Origin: Spinacia oleracea
Taxonomy: Eukaryota > Streptophyta > Magnoliopsida > Caryophyllales > Amaranthaceae
Length of the DNA: 64,000 bases
Direction of reading: 5' to 3'
NCBI RefSeq assembly: GCF_020520425.1
Contig: NC_079490.1
Coordinates: 58,382,517-58,446,516 of the forward strand
Each line of letters begins with the position of its first letter. Position 1 is the first letter of the stretch. Positions 12,301 to 25,200 of the stretch are shown here, piece by piece. Below the pieces are notes generated by a model. That model made no database searches and was not told the origin of the DNA. It saw only the letters and a list, made by a program, of their open reading frames with translations. Made by a program: the position numbers and the translations under genes.

Positions 12301-15300
12301 CACCAACAAGGAAATTATAATGCCTCACTTGAATTCTTTGCTTGTAACACGTAAACAAACTTGTTTTGTCAGCAGTATAGGTACTCCCAAAAATGCAAAA
12401 GAGAAGGGTCGATACCTTTCGGCAATGCGAGTAATGGCCACAAGTGAAGGCAACATCTCAGAAACCCCTCGCACAAAAGGAACAACAACACAAGAGATGG
12501 AGTCCCTAAAGAAGGCAACATCCCAGAACCAATTTTGTATTAGAAACAAGATAAAAGATGAATGCCAAGAAACCAGAGGCAAAGACGATTTAGATTCATA
12601 AGAAGCATCAACTCCAAGAAGAAACACTTTACAAGACTCCTGCAGAAGTTCCCCTAACAACCAAGCGACAATAAGATTGGAAGACTTCGGCAAATGTCAT
12701 CAACCAATGGTGCAACAAAGACCGCAGAATTTAGAATCTAAGCATTTTCTTTTATCTATAGTAATACTTGTAAGTCGACGAGATCGTCAACCGCTTAAGT
12801 GGGGGAGGATGTTAGACAACCTTCCTTTACTTGTATTATTCTTATCTAAGGCTTTCTAGGACTTTTCTAATAGGTTAGAGTATAGATAGAATTTTTATGT
12901 TTCTGTCAATACTTGTAATTTTTAGCTAATTCAAAATAAACCATAGGGAGTATGCACCACTACTCCCCACCCCCAAAAGTTATATTGCTTTATTACTTGC
13001 GTTTTTGTTTGCCGTAATAGATATTGTGCTAGCGCTTGTTCTAAAGCTCCCTAAACTAACAAAGTGACCAAAACAGATACATTCTCGTCGCCGGTCAGCT
13101 TGTGCCTGTTGTGTGCACACAAGCGCCACAATCAACCCTCGACCCCTCGCTCTTGTCACTAATAGGCAAGAGTGTCCGTTCTAATCAAACGATCGCTCGC
13201 GACCCCGCGTTGAGACACTCATTCTGCACAAGGACAGGAGCGCGTCGCATAGATCCAGTGCCAAAATATTCAGACCGTAACACAAAGTACAAAATAAGGT
13301 AATTAAACCAAATGTAGTTCAATGTGTCTTGTTTTTGTTATGCTATTTAGGGCTCTAAGCTCTTGCTTTGAAGATTTAGTTTTTATCTTTGGCCCCAGAA
13401 TTATTGTTGAAAGTTTTTGCAAGCCGGAGACAAATCATCAGTCTCACCAACGACTTTTTTTATGATTGGCTTGATTCCCCGCAAGTCCCAATGCATGCCT
13501 TGAAAGCACATCTCAGCCACAAGTTTCATACAAATGGTCTTTGCATTGGAGACTTAGTGCTCGCCACCCATGATGTACTCCACGACCGGTTCATTGACAA
13601 ACTGGTTGGTTTGTGTCAACTCAATAATGTTGATAACACGTGGAGTGCTAAAGAAGCGGTGTTACTGGTCCCATTTTTCGATTGATTATTGTTATACGTT
13701 TCAACAAAGTGTGCAATGCGTTGTTTAGGATTTCCTTTGCATTAAAAAACCATGATTTGGGGGGGTTGATAAGCGTCAAAAATCTTCAAGACATCAATCC
13801 TTTTTGTGTAGGATCCGATATAATACCCCACCTTAGTCAGGATCTCCGTAAAGTTGATGTTTGATAGCTTTGGCATTCATATCTTGAATTTGTGGGAAGT
13901 TGAACCAATAACCAAGGGGCTCGGACTTCCGGTTGATTTAGCTCAACCATTGCCAGCTTCACTTTCACATTCATTTTCACTTCCACTTCACTTTCACATT
14001 CATTTTCACTTCCACATTTCTTATATGACTTGCCGATTGGACATTGTTCCGACAATTTGTTCGTTTTTGCGTTTGATTTGAGCTTCCTTTTCCTCTTAGT
14101 CCTTGATAAGTTTTGAAGGAGTAGTTTCATATCTTCCAACTCTTCTACAATGGTGTTTCTATCGCCATCACATTTACAACAACGACATCTACTCCATTGC
14201 TTCGTTCCTGTGCCGGATCTTGGAATGCTTCAATGATTGTCTATTGCACCGAATCTTGGATTGGTGTTAGAGGGAATGACTTGTTACTTTTGTAGCCACC
14301 TTTAGGAAAAATGGAATGGAACCAATTTGACATGAATAGATCTTTACTTTGGCCACCGTGATTGGATCTCCTTTCTTCATCATCATGTCTAAGCGTATTG
14401 ATTGGTGGAAAAAGAGATGAAAGGTAAAGATCGTCCCATCTCTCACTCAATCTCAACTTGGAATTTTACTTAGACTAAAAAACTTATTTGACTTGCGAGC
14501 TAGTTTGATTTGTACTTGAATGAGGGTCGTTGGGGCTTGATCACGTCTAACGTAGAATTGAATGACACGTCAGTTTTGTATGTTTGTCATTCTTCTTCTA
14601 CGATATGGATTTATTGTTAGGCATGAATTGTAAGAACTTTGATAAGAAATGGAGTACTCACTATAGGGTATGTGAGATCTAATAGGAATAGTAGATACTT
14701 TAACTAAGGGACTAAATAGGAGACTAATCCTAGATACGTCAAGGGGAATGGGGCTTAAGCCCGTTAGTTGAAAAATTCATGGTGGATACCCATCCTTGTT
14801 CACGCGAGGTTTTTTGTGCAGTAACGAAACCATGAAAAGACTCATATAATTATACATGTATATTTTCCATTCCTCTATGAGGATGAGCTTTTACGAAACT
14901 TTTTGGTTACATACTCAAATTTGGGCTATGAGTCTTATAGACGAGTTTGAGATCTATAAGACCACCCAAATTTGGGCTATGAATCATTAGTATTTACGAA
15001 ACTTTTCGGTTACAAAAGTATATTCCGTTAGAGTTTTAAATGGTGTAAATGTTGCTTATATCACGTCCCCAAAATTGATTTATCTCCTTAAAATCAGTCA
15101 GCTTTATGGTTTATTTTTCTGTTCTAATTTGACAGATTTCTCTTCTAAAATCACTCTTCAATTACAAAAAAAAAATTAGCTTTAAAATGAGCCTTTAGTT
15201 GTTCATAAAAGTATACAAAAAATTCTATACTCTCTCCTTTTCTTCCTAAAATTATCTCTTACATTTTGACATGTCGTGACTTCCAAAATCCTTTTTTACT

Positions 15301-18300
15301 TGAGTGCACAATTCGAAGGATTGTTGTGTTAAATCTTGGAGGGAAACGCTTCTTCAATTGCACCTAGTCGAGGCGAATTTTGTTTCAAGATAGTGTTACT
15401 AACACATCACAACTTTATAAACACATTAAACATTCAGCCCACATTTCTTTCTAATATTTTTTCGGTTCAAATTGGATGTTGCTCACAAACGAATTTGATC
15501 TTTTTGAATAAGGGTCTTCATGCTTATCTCGTTCAAGGTTGATCTTCTAGAATGGCACCACGTGCCGAATTGAATGCTTGTTGTTTCAAAATTGATTTAT
15601 CTCCTTAAAATCAGTCAGCTTTATGGTTTATTTTTCTGTTCTAATTTGACAGATTTCTCTTCTAAAATCACTCTTCAATTACAAAAAAAAAATTAGCTTT
15701 AAAATGAGCCTTTAGTTGTTCATAAAAGTATACAAAAAATTCTATACTCTCTCCTTTTCTTCCTAAAATTATCTCTTACATTTTGACATGTCGTGACTTC
15801 CAAAATCCTTTTTTACTTGAGTGCACAATTCGAAGGATTGTTGTGTTAAATCTTGGAGGGAAACGCTTCTTCAATTGCACCTAGTCGAGGCGAATTTTGT
15901 TTCAAGATAGTGTTACTAACACATCACAACTTTATAAACACATTAAACATTCAGCCCACATTTCTTTCTAATATTTTTTCGGTTCAAATTGGATGTTGCT
16001 CACAAACGAATTTGATCTTTTTGAATAAGGGTCTTCATGCTTATCTCGTTCAAGGTTGATCTTCTAGAATGGCACCACGTGCCGAATTGAATGCTTGTTG
16101 TTCTTTTTGGAGAGAGTGTGTTTTTTATGTTGATTGGTTAACATAGAATATTTGAGCCCTTTATGGTTGCATTCTAATTTACTCCTGCGAAAGAATGTAG
16201 CAAAGAACTTTATTTATATAGTTAGGATGCATTTATGGTTTGATTTGCGCTTTTTTATTGGACTTGGTAGTCAAGACCTATTTACACCCAATTGGCACAA
16301 TTACTACAATTCAACCCATTTTGTCATGTTTTCGCCATTAAAATAAACGGAGCTACTAAAATAACTATGGCCAATTTAATTTATTTACCCAAGTTAATTA
16401 ACTTTAGGACTTTTTGTCAAAGGACCTTTTAAAGTCCAAAAAATAGTGACAAAGGACCTTATAAAAAAATTGTAGTGAGATGAGACCCAAAATTGATTTT
16501 TTTGTTGTAAATTAGAACCTTATCCAGTTTCCGGTGGTTGCCTCCAATTTTCACTCGGGCACGTGCTTATTAATAAATGATTTTTTTCCCTCCAAGTCCC
16601 CCCAATCCCCCCCCCCCCCTCCTTTAACTACCTAAACCTAAAAAAAACTTTTGCCTTCTCTTTCGTCGAAGCTCTGTTCTCTCTCAACTTCATTGTCTTT
16701 GACCAGCTTCTTCAATTCGTGCACGATAACTTAAAAATAACAAAATTGTTGTCCCATAACAATTCGTTGCTATTCGAACAAGGTAAGAGCAAAAGCCCCA
16801 ATTTTTTGCTTCAATTCGTCTAATTTAAGTTTTGTGGAAGTTAGGGTTCATATAAAAAAAATTCTTCTTTTTCTTTATTCGTCCAATTCGTACAAAGCGG
16901 AGGGTATTTTTTCTTCTTTATTCGTCCCAATTCACAACAAAAAATCAATTTTAGGTCCCATCTCACAACAAATTTTTAAAAGGTCTTTTGTCACAATTTT
17001 TGGACTTTAAAAGGTCCTTTCTGACAAAAAATCCTTAATTTTAATTGACCGTCAATAATTATCGAGTCATTGGACTTTTGACTCGAACAATCTGACGTGG
17101 CAAACTAACAATATTTCGGTTCTTACGCATCTGTTTCTTCTTCTCGCTCTTCTCTAATTATATCTCAAACTTATTCCCCAAGCTAGCCAAAACATTATCA
17201 TAAGAACACTCCCATAGTGTCCCTCCACTTAGGTCAGTCTAGTCTATTCTAGTCTATTACAGAAAACATATTGCTCTTGCTCTGATATTTTCTACTTAAA
17301 GTAGCATAAAAATGCAGAACCAGGGCCTACCAGATTAATTATCAATTAAAGTATTGGAAGAAGCCACGCATAAAAGTTCCAAAGATGATATATGACATGG
17401 TTTGCGTGCAAGATACAGAGCACTCATTCCTTGCATGACAGCAAGAATGCTAATCACAAATTTTAATTCCCAGCCCCAAATTCCCCTTACATCTCAATAA
17501 CACCTGTGAGATTAAAAACATCATTTTCATAAGATTCTTATGAATTTGCTTCCAGAAAATGTATTTATGTGTTCGCTAGATCAAGGTATATTCTCACAAA
17601 TCCAGAGAGTAACAAGATAGATCAATCATTCTTGAGGGCTAGTGTCCTTAGTAACAGGAGTTTGGGTTCATTCATGACAAGTTCAAAACATTAAGTAACT
17701 AAATAGATTTCAATGTCTCAACATGAAGAATCAGGTCATACCTCATTGTTATAATTTCCATTATATCCACCAAATGCAACTAAATATTGATCCCCGCGAA
17801 TGAGAGCTACGCAGATGCTGATTCCCTGCTCAGAAAAAGTTACAGTTATTGTCCAATTCAATTCATGAGCCAACTAGAATCAAGCTATACACTTCGAAGC
17901 CAAAAGTGTTGGTTATTATCTTCTGCTTCTATGCTTTAAAACCAGTACGACTCAGAGCCCCTTATACCTGCCCTAAGTAGTAACCTGGGCAAGGTAATCT
18001 AATTGTAACAAGGTCACCCAATAAGTATTAAGATTTCAATTGCACACTAAGTCCCAGGCTTTCAGCATGTGACTATCACTATACTGTCACTCCTCAACAT
18101 TCCAGGCATCTAAGTATATCGTATGACACAAAACAAATGGGCACAGGAATTAGACCTCACTGGCAAGTGGATCTCTTGGATTAACCGTAGTCACCACAGA
18201 CCAAACAAGTTTGGTCATATCTAAGATTAGTGTATCCAGGGCTCCTGTCAAAAAGAACAAAAAAAAAAGGCGAAACTCAACCACATGTATCATTAACTTT

Positions 18301-19153
18301 TTATTTAAACAAAGAAAAGTAGACTGGATATGTCTTACCATTCTTATTATCTCCTCCACCAACTATGTACCAGTTCCCATTGACGGTAATACCAGAATGT
18401 CCAGCTCTGGGAGAGACGTAATCACCCCGGGTCTCAGGTTGAGACCACTCCATCTACACACAAGAAGGACCAAACACAAATTTATAAATATGTAAATGAT
18501 GGGCTAATGAACAGAAGTCATAAGTTTATTGAATACAACCAAATCACAACATATACTAATCCAGAAATCAACAAAACAAAATAAATGATCCACATATTTA
18601 AATGTAATATTTCTTTTAAGGCACCAAAATCATTTCTATGAGATGGATTCATGACCCCCATTTGCAATGTGCAATGGTTCATACACTAATGTGGCTTCAC
18701 AAGAATTGGTTACCAAATTGAATCTACCTACTAGGGAGTAGGGATCATAAAACCTTATAAACTGAATTGGCTTGAAGATGGCAGTGGCTTAAGGGTGAAA
18801 AAACAAGCATTGGTGGCTTTTTTAATAGAAAAATACAAAGAAGAGCTTTAGTGTAATATTTTACCAATTAGTGTGTCACTACTTGTTGCTTGTAACACCA
18901 TGGAAGTTTGATAGAAAGGTGCATTATGAGGGAGACACTAATGTCTATTCAGTTAAGGTTGTAGGAAGTACCACATCAGGACATCAAGAAAATACAACAA
19001 CAACAACAACAAAGCCTTAGTTCCAAAATGTTTTGGGGTCGGCTAACATGAATCATCGTAGGAGATCGTTATTGTTACCAATCAAACCAGAAAGGAGCAG
19101 GAACAAGGAAGAGAAAGTGGAATTAATGAAAGTAAGATAAGAGGAAAATGTAT

Positions 19154-19212
<59 letters not shown>

Positions 19213-22200
19213 AAAAACTATTGTAAGAGATAATAAAAAATAAGTAAAGTTTAAAATAAATGAATAAGTAAAATAAGTACATTTCAAAATAGCACGTAAA
19301 TTAAAAAAAAAAATTAAAAAATAAATAAATTAAATAATAATAATAATAAATTAAAAATAAATAGAGAGAAACAGAAAAAAGGAAGCTTTATAAGTCAAAT
19401 GAAGTCATCAATGTATATTCTCTCCCTCCACTCTGTCCTATCCAACGCCATATTTTCCTCAATCCCAAGAAAGCTCATATCGTGCTCAATCACCTTCCTC
19501 CAAGTTTTCTTAGGTCTTCCCCTACCCCTTGCAATTCTATCACTTTGCCACCCTTCTATCCTCCTAATCGGGGTATCACTTGATCTTCTGCTTACATATC
19601 CAAACCATCTTAAACGATTTTCCATCATCTTAAACTCAATCGGTGCAACCCCTACTTTCTTCCTAATAATCTCAATCCTCAAACGATCTCAAACATCCAA
19701 CGTAACATGCGCATCTCCGCCACATTCATCTTTTGCACGTAACAATGTTTCACTGCCCAGCATTCCGTGCCGTATAACAAAGCCGGTCGAATTGCCGTGC
19801 GGTAAAATTTTCCCTTCAATCTTTGGGGCATGCCTGAATCACATAGGAACCCCGTGGCACCTTTCCACTTCAACCAACCTGTTTTGATTCTATGGGCCAC
19901 ATCACCATCCAATTCTCCTTCCTTTGGGATAATAGATCCCTAAATAACGGAACATTTCAGAGCCTTGGACAATTTTCCCATCTAAGTTAATCGCCCCTGT
20001 CTCTCTATCTTGGACTCCATAAACTTACACTCCATATATTCTGTCTTGTTTCTACTCAGCCTAAAACCCCGAGATTCCAAAGTTTGTCTCCATAACTCCA
20101 ACTTACTTTCCACTCCTTTTGTTTCATCAATCAACACAATATCATCTGCAAACATCATGCACCAGGGTATACCATCTTGAATTGACCTCGTCAATTCGTC
20201 CATGACTATAGCAAAAAGAAACGGAATAAGTGCAGAACCTTGATGCACTCCAATCGTAATGGGGAATATTTCGGTCTTACCAACACTAGTTCTCACACTC
20301 ATGCTAACTCCCTCATACATGTCCTTGATGATATCAATATACTTCCTCGGAATTCCTTTCCTACTTAATGCCCACCAAAGAATTTCCCTCAGTACCTTAT
20401 CATACGTCTTCTCCAAATCAATGAAAACCATATGTAAATCCTTCTTCTTATCCCGATAATTCTCCATTAGTTGCCTTATAAGATGAATGGCCTCCATAGT
20501 CGATCTCCTCAATCTTTGCTCAATAATCCGCTCCCCAAAGTTTCATAGTATGACTCATTAGTTTGATTCCTCGATAGTTGGCACAATCATGGGCATCACC
20601 CTTATTCTTGTACAAGGGGATGATGGTACTTTTCCTCCACTCTAATGGCATCCTATTACTTCCCCAAATCTTGTTGAAAAGAGTTGTTAACCATACAACC
20701 CCTCTCTCTCCCAAGCATCTCCAGACTTCGATAGGTATACCATCAAGCCCCACTGCCCTCTTGCGTCCCATCTTTTTCAATGCCATTTCGACTTCTCTCT
20801 TTTCAATTCTTTGCATAAAGTCTAGGTTAACCATATCCCGAGGGATATTTGTATCCCCAATATCGGGCCCTTGATCCCCGTTGAACAAGTTATCAAAGTA
20901 GAACCTCCGTCTATCTTTGATTTCCTTATCTCCAACCAAAACTTTTTGATCAACATCTTTCACACATTTAATCCTCCCGATGTCTCGCGTCTTTCTATCT
21001 CTCAGCCGAAAGATTAGAGTAACGTGACTTTATTTTTTATAAAAAAGAAGGGTCTGATGTGCCCAAACTACAGGAAGCGCAAAAGCGCTAGGAAGCGCAG
21101 AAGCACCGAAGCGCAGAAGCACCGAAGCGCTAGGAAGCGCACGCTTCCTGTATGTCGCTAGGCTTCGGCTAGCAGAAGCGTTTTGCTGTGAGCTTATGAG
21201 CTTCCAGGGGTTTAAGCGCAAAAAAGCGCGCTTTTTAAAACTAAGGTTGGATGTTCTAGATTGACACTCCCAAAAAGAGGTGAGCTATGTCACAGTTAAA
21301 CTTGGAGTTGGAAGTCTTCTTTCGTGGATGGGGATTCAAAATTCTTGAGTCACTTTGGGATGTGCTTGTGGCACATGGTTTGTAGAAAAATCATTACTTC
21401 TTATCATCCGCAAAAGAGTTCACAAATCGAACCATAAGTACTTTACATTGTGGTTTAGTAAGCTAAACTCAAGAGGATTGAGATATCAACACTACAAATC
21501 ACATTCTTCTACCACTTCTCATTCTTCTTTTATAGTGTGAATGGTATTAACCCTTTTCTTCATTCATTCATTATCATTACCCCATTGCCTTAAAGAGGCT
21601 CCCGCAAGAGAGCTTGTTTCCAATTGACCCAAAAGCGATATGGAACGACAACGGGACAACCATCTTCTACTTCATGGAAAGGAAGTGAAGAGGTATTAAG
21701 AGTCATTTTGATTCAGTCCATTATATCCCACAGCCAAAAGAAAAAATGAATCTTTGGCTCCATCGGGAATGGACCTTATTAATCCTTATCTTCTAATTGA
21801 TTTAATTTCTCTTGTTAAAGAAGAAATTCATACAAATGCTAAGAAAAGGTTTGGGGTGTTTCAAAATACGTGTTCTCAAGTTAATCCTAGATTAGAGAAG
21901 ATGAATGCAATGTACAAGGCACGAGCTAATAAGCATAGAAGGCAACCTATCTTCAAGCTCCGCGGCTTAGTTTAGGTTTACGGGAGGCGAGAGAGGTTAA
22001 TAAGCAAGAGAAAGAACAAGTCCATGCCTCATATGGTCCGTTTGAGATAAGCTTTCGGAGATAGTGCTTACAAAGTGATCAGTCAAGGTCATTTCGGAGG
22101 TGTTAGTGTGAAGTTCTATGTGGGTATTTATCTCCCACCGTTCAATTAAGGCAAATTCTTTTGAAGAAGGGGAGAATAATGAGAATGCTAAGGGGAATTC

Positions 22201-25200
22201 TTTTAAACAATCAATTATTTTGAAAAAAGAAATGGGCTACGCGCTTCTATAGGTCTCTCGTGCCCTTGCTATGCTAGACCTCATCTTGACCGTGGGCCAC
22301 CTTGTGCACCGTCTTAGGCTGGATAATGACTTATGGTCTTATGCTTTAATTGCTTTCTAAGTTTTTGTCAATGGGTTTGTAGCTTCCTCTTGGGGAGAGT
22401 TTTTCTCATTTAAGACTTGATTTCTTTTCTGTTTATAATTAGGATTAGCAAAGCTCATATTTAAGGGCCTAAATAAAGGACCCCTCTCTTGTTATTTTTA
22501 TTCACATTTGATTAATAAAAAACGATGAGCTTTGCTTATTTTGATAATTAAATCCTTTCTAGATTTAATGTAATTTCATGAGTGGTTTTAGTTTAAGGAA
22601 CATCCGAACATCAAGAGTTAAATTATTGATCTCAATCTAATAGGCGTCCAGGATCGGGTAGGATTTGGTCTATTAGTTCAGGATTTGAATCATAAGTTCT
22701 ACGAGTGGGTTTGTAAGAAGAAATATCGGTTAATTTGAATCTGTGAACTAGATCTTCATCAAGAAGGCTTGTTTACACGTCAGCAACTCATGACAAGGAC
22801 GCTAAGAATAATTCTAGTACCATGAAGGTCCAAAAACAACAAGGCCATTGACTCCAGGTTTAGATTTGGATCCTTTTCTCTTTTCTCAACTTTTACCCAG
22901 CACCTATAATCTCGTTTCCTACTAATTTCATTGGTCCATAAACAACAAGGGTATTGATCCAGGTTTGGATTTATATCCTTTAGTAATATTCTCTTTTCTC
23001 AACTTTTACCCTGCACCTCAATAAACTCGTTTCCTACTAATTTCATTAAGAATCATAAAACTTTCCTCTTGGGGTGAGAGGCTTGCAAAGGGGATAGGGT
23101 TAAGGAGAATTATATGAAGGATGTACTACAAAGGAAGTGAGGTTGATTATCTCGCCATGACATTAATATGCTCTCATAAAGCTGAAATTTGCATGCATGT
23201 CTTTTTTAATCATCACATGGTTCAATGTTTACGTGGGAAGTTGTTTGCCTTCCCTTACATGGTAAGTCATGGGTTTACCCCTTCTCTATTGTGGAGCAAA
23301 GGTCCGTGGAAGGAGCTATCCAGTGATTCCCAACACTTCCAAATAACTTGCGCTAAAGTAACACAGTGTTAGATTGAAATGCATAAACAAATAGTTCCAT
23401 GACTTTCCAACAACATATGAAGAGAAGAGCCCTTTATGCGCTTCGAGTGTATATAAAATCACAAGTGTAGAGCTTCCCCAAACTAGAAACCAAGACAAAC
23501 ACGATTTCCCACTTTTAAACCTTAGCCTTATAGATGAAAGTAGAAATTTGGAAAGAAATACGAATGTACATTTTCAGGATACTGTATAACGAGCGATAGG
23601 AAAAAGAATTGCAAAACTGGAAAAAAGACCGAGTCAACGATTATCAACGGGTTAAAAACTCCCCTAACTCTCTATCATGAGATTCTCTACTAAACTAAAA
23701 AGTTCTTGAAATTTATCACCATCCCTCCTCGCCTAAAAGAAAGAAACATGAGTTAGATGAACAAGTAGACAGGGTATATAGAGGGGGGGTAATAATACTA
23801 AGGCGGCTCCCTACCCAAGAATCCTCGCAAAAACAATGCATTCTCCAGTACTCGCCTTGTATGTCACCATGGGAAAAGAGGAGTAAATTAACCTATTAAA
23901 CAAACATCCAAGGGCTAGAAAAAAGATTTGTATTGTTTAGCACATTCCATCCATTACCATGTCTACTCTGTATTACTCTATGTGAAAGAGTAAAAGGCTC
24001 AAGTTGACAACCACTTCCCCACTAAAATGATTTTTATAACCAGATTAGAAAAACTCTGGCCAACATTTTGGCCTCCCCCTCAGGATATTCGATATATTTA
24101 ATTAGGACGGAAGTTAAGTATCATTTCACGGGGCACTCTTTCATGTGTACAGTTTAACTTTGAGTTACTAATTTAGCTTTTTGGTGGGCTAAAGCTTTGA
24201 TGGGTTATTCGATTTCAGAGATTCATTACTTTTTTGTTTGTTTTTTTGAAATTTTGCAGAGTAAAACTTGTCCTCCTGATTTCTACACTGGCTTCTCTCG
24301 ACATTCCTTACAAATAATTTCATTTTTGATCACCAAACAAAACAAAAACTAAGAGAAAAACTTTTGGAGACCATAAATTTATTAACATTAAATTACATTG
24401 CACTTTGTTCTGTATAAAGGAAATTAGATAGAAATATACCAGATGAAAGATGCCAAACTAAGTAGCAATAGAAAAAATATATTCATAGTGGCAAGTTAAA
24501 TCTTCCCATGGTACTGCAACTATTTTTAATATCCTAAACAGGCTCAGTCAATTTCCATGATGATATGCACATCTAGTTCCTTCCTAGCTCTCCATTAGGT
24601 AGGTGTCCTTGTGCTGGATTTTGTTCTTATAATTGGTCTAAGTATAGTCACAGGATCACAAGTTTGTTCATTTACCCTATACCTTGCTACTTACGCATAC
24701 AAGCAAACAATATCAATATATCATATTCTTTCAAAAAAGGCAAACTATCTCAAAGGAATATACTTACTGTTTCTAAGTCTAGCACATACAAGTCATTGAA
24801 GCAAGTAGAATGAGAACAGCCACCAAATACTAGAAGGTAACGTTCAGCATGTACAGCAGCTACGTGATCATATCTTGGAGAAGGTGGGTTCTGCCTATCA
24901 AAATAACAAGAAACTGATGTAAAGCTCATTTGCAATCACACCGTGAGCTGAAAAACAATAGGGCAAGAGATACTCACGTAGCCTCAACTTCATTCCAACT
25001 CATTGTATCGAGGTCAAGAATATGTATACTATTCAGAAGCTTACGGTGAGTATCTTCCCCACCAAACATTATCAATTTAAAGCCAACCAGTGTCACAGAC
25101 TCTCCAGCACGAGCAACCTTAGCAAAAATATACATGAAAATATAAATGTATAAACTCTGACATCTTGAGTAACAAGCAGAATAATAGAATAATAAAGGAA

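Larger units (their letters stand above)
9410..13282 (+). mobile_element. Non-autonomous gag-only LTR retrotransposon (TR-GAG-like)
   Basis: Two related LTRs (9410-10076 and 12810-13282) start TGTTAGA and end in ACA. They flank about 2.7 kb of internal DNA. Just after the 5' LTR is TTGGTAGTAGAGC, a diverged primer-binding site for initiator tRNA-Met. Just before the 3' LTR is a polypurine tract, AAGTGGGGGAGGA. The internal region holds only a gag-like pseudogene, itself split by a solo LTR; no protease, RT or integrase was seen. The 5-bp flanks (GCTAA and CAAAG) do not match, so the element is old or rearranged. It sits sense-opposite to the kelch gene, inside intron 10. Confidence 0.75.
18975..21025 (-). 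mobile_element. RTE-clade LINE, 5'-truncated, in kelch intron 7
   Basis: On the minus strand it runs from about 21025 to a (TTG)n tail at about 18990-18975, the 3' simple repeat typical of RTE LINEs. The 3' UTR includes CCCCAAAACATTTTGGAACT, common in plant RTE copies. It lies in the same orientation as the host gene. The 5' end lacks the endonuclease, so it is truncated. An (AT)n microsatellite has expanded inside the 3' region. Confidence 0.8.

Noticed and set aside
13389..13685. 99-codon frame resembling a conserved plant protein.
   Set aside because: No domain found, and it sits next to the gag-only element in intron repeat sequence; chance cannot be excluded.
15336..16059. Two identical 68-codon frames as a duplicated gene.
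   Set aside because: They are chance frames in a duplicated LTR-like unit; no start context, domain or splice sites.
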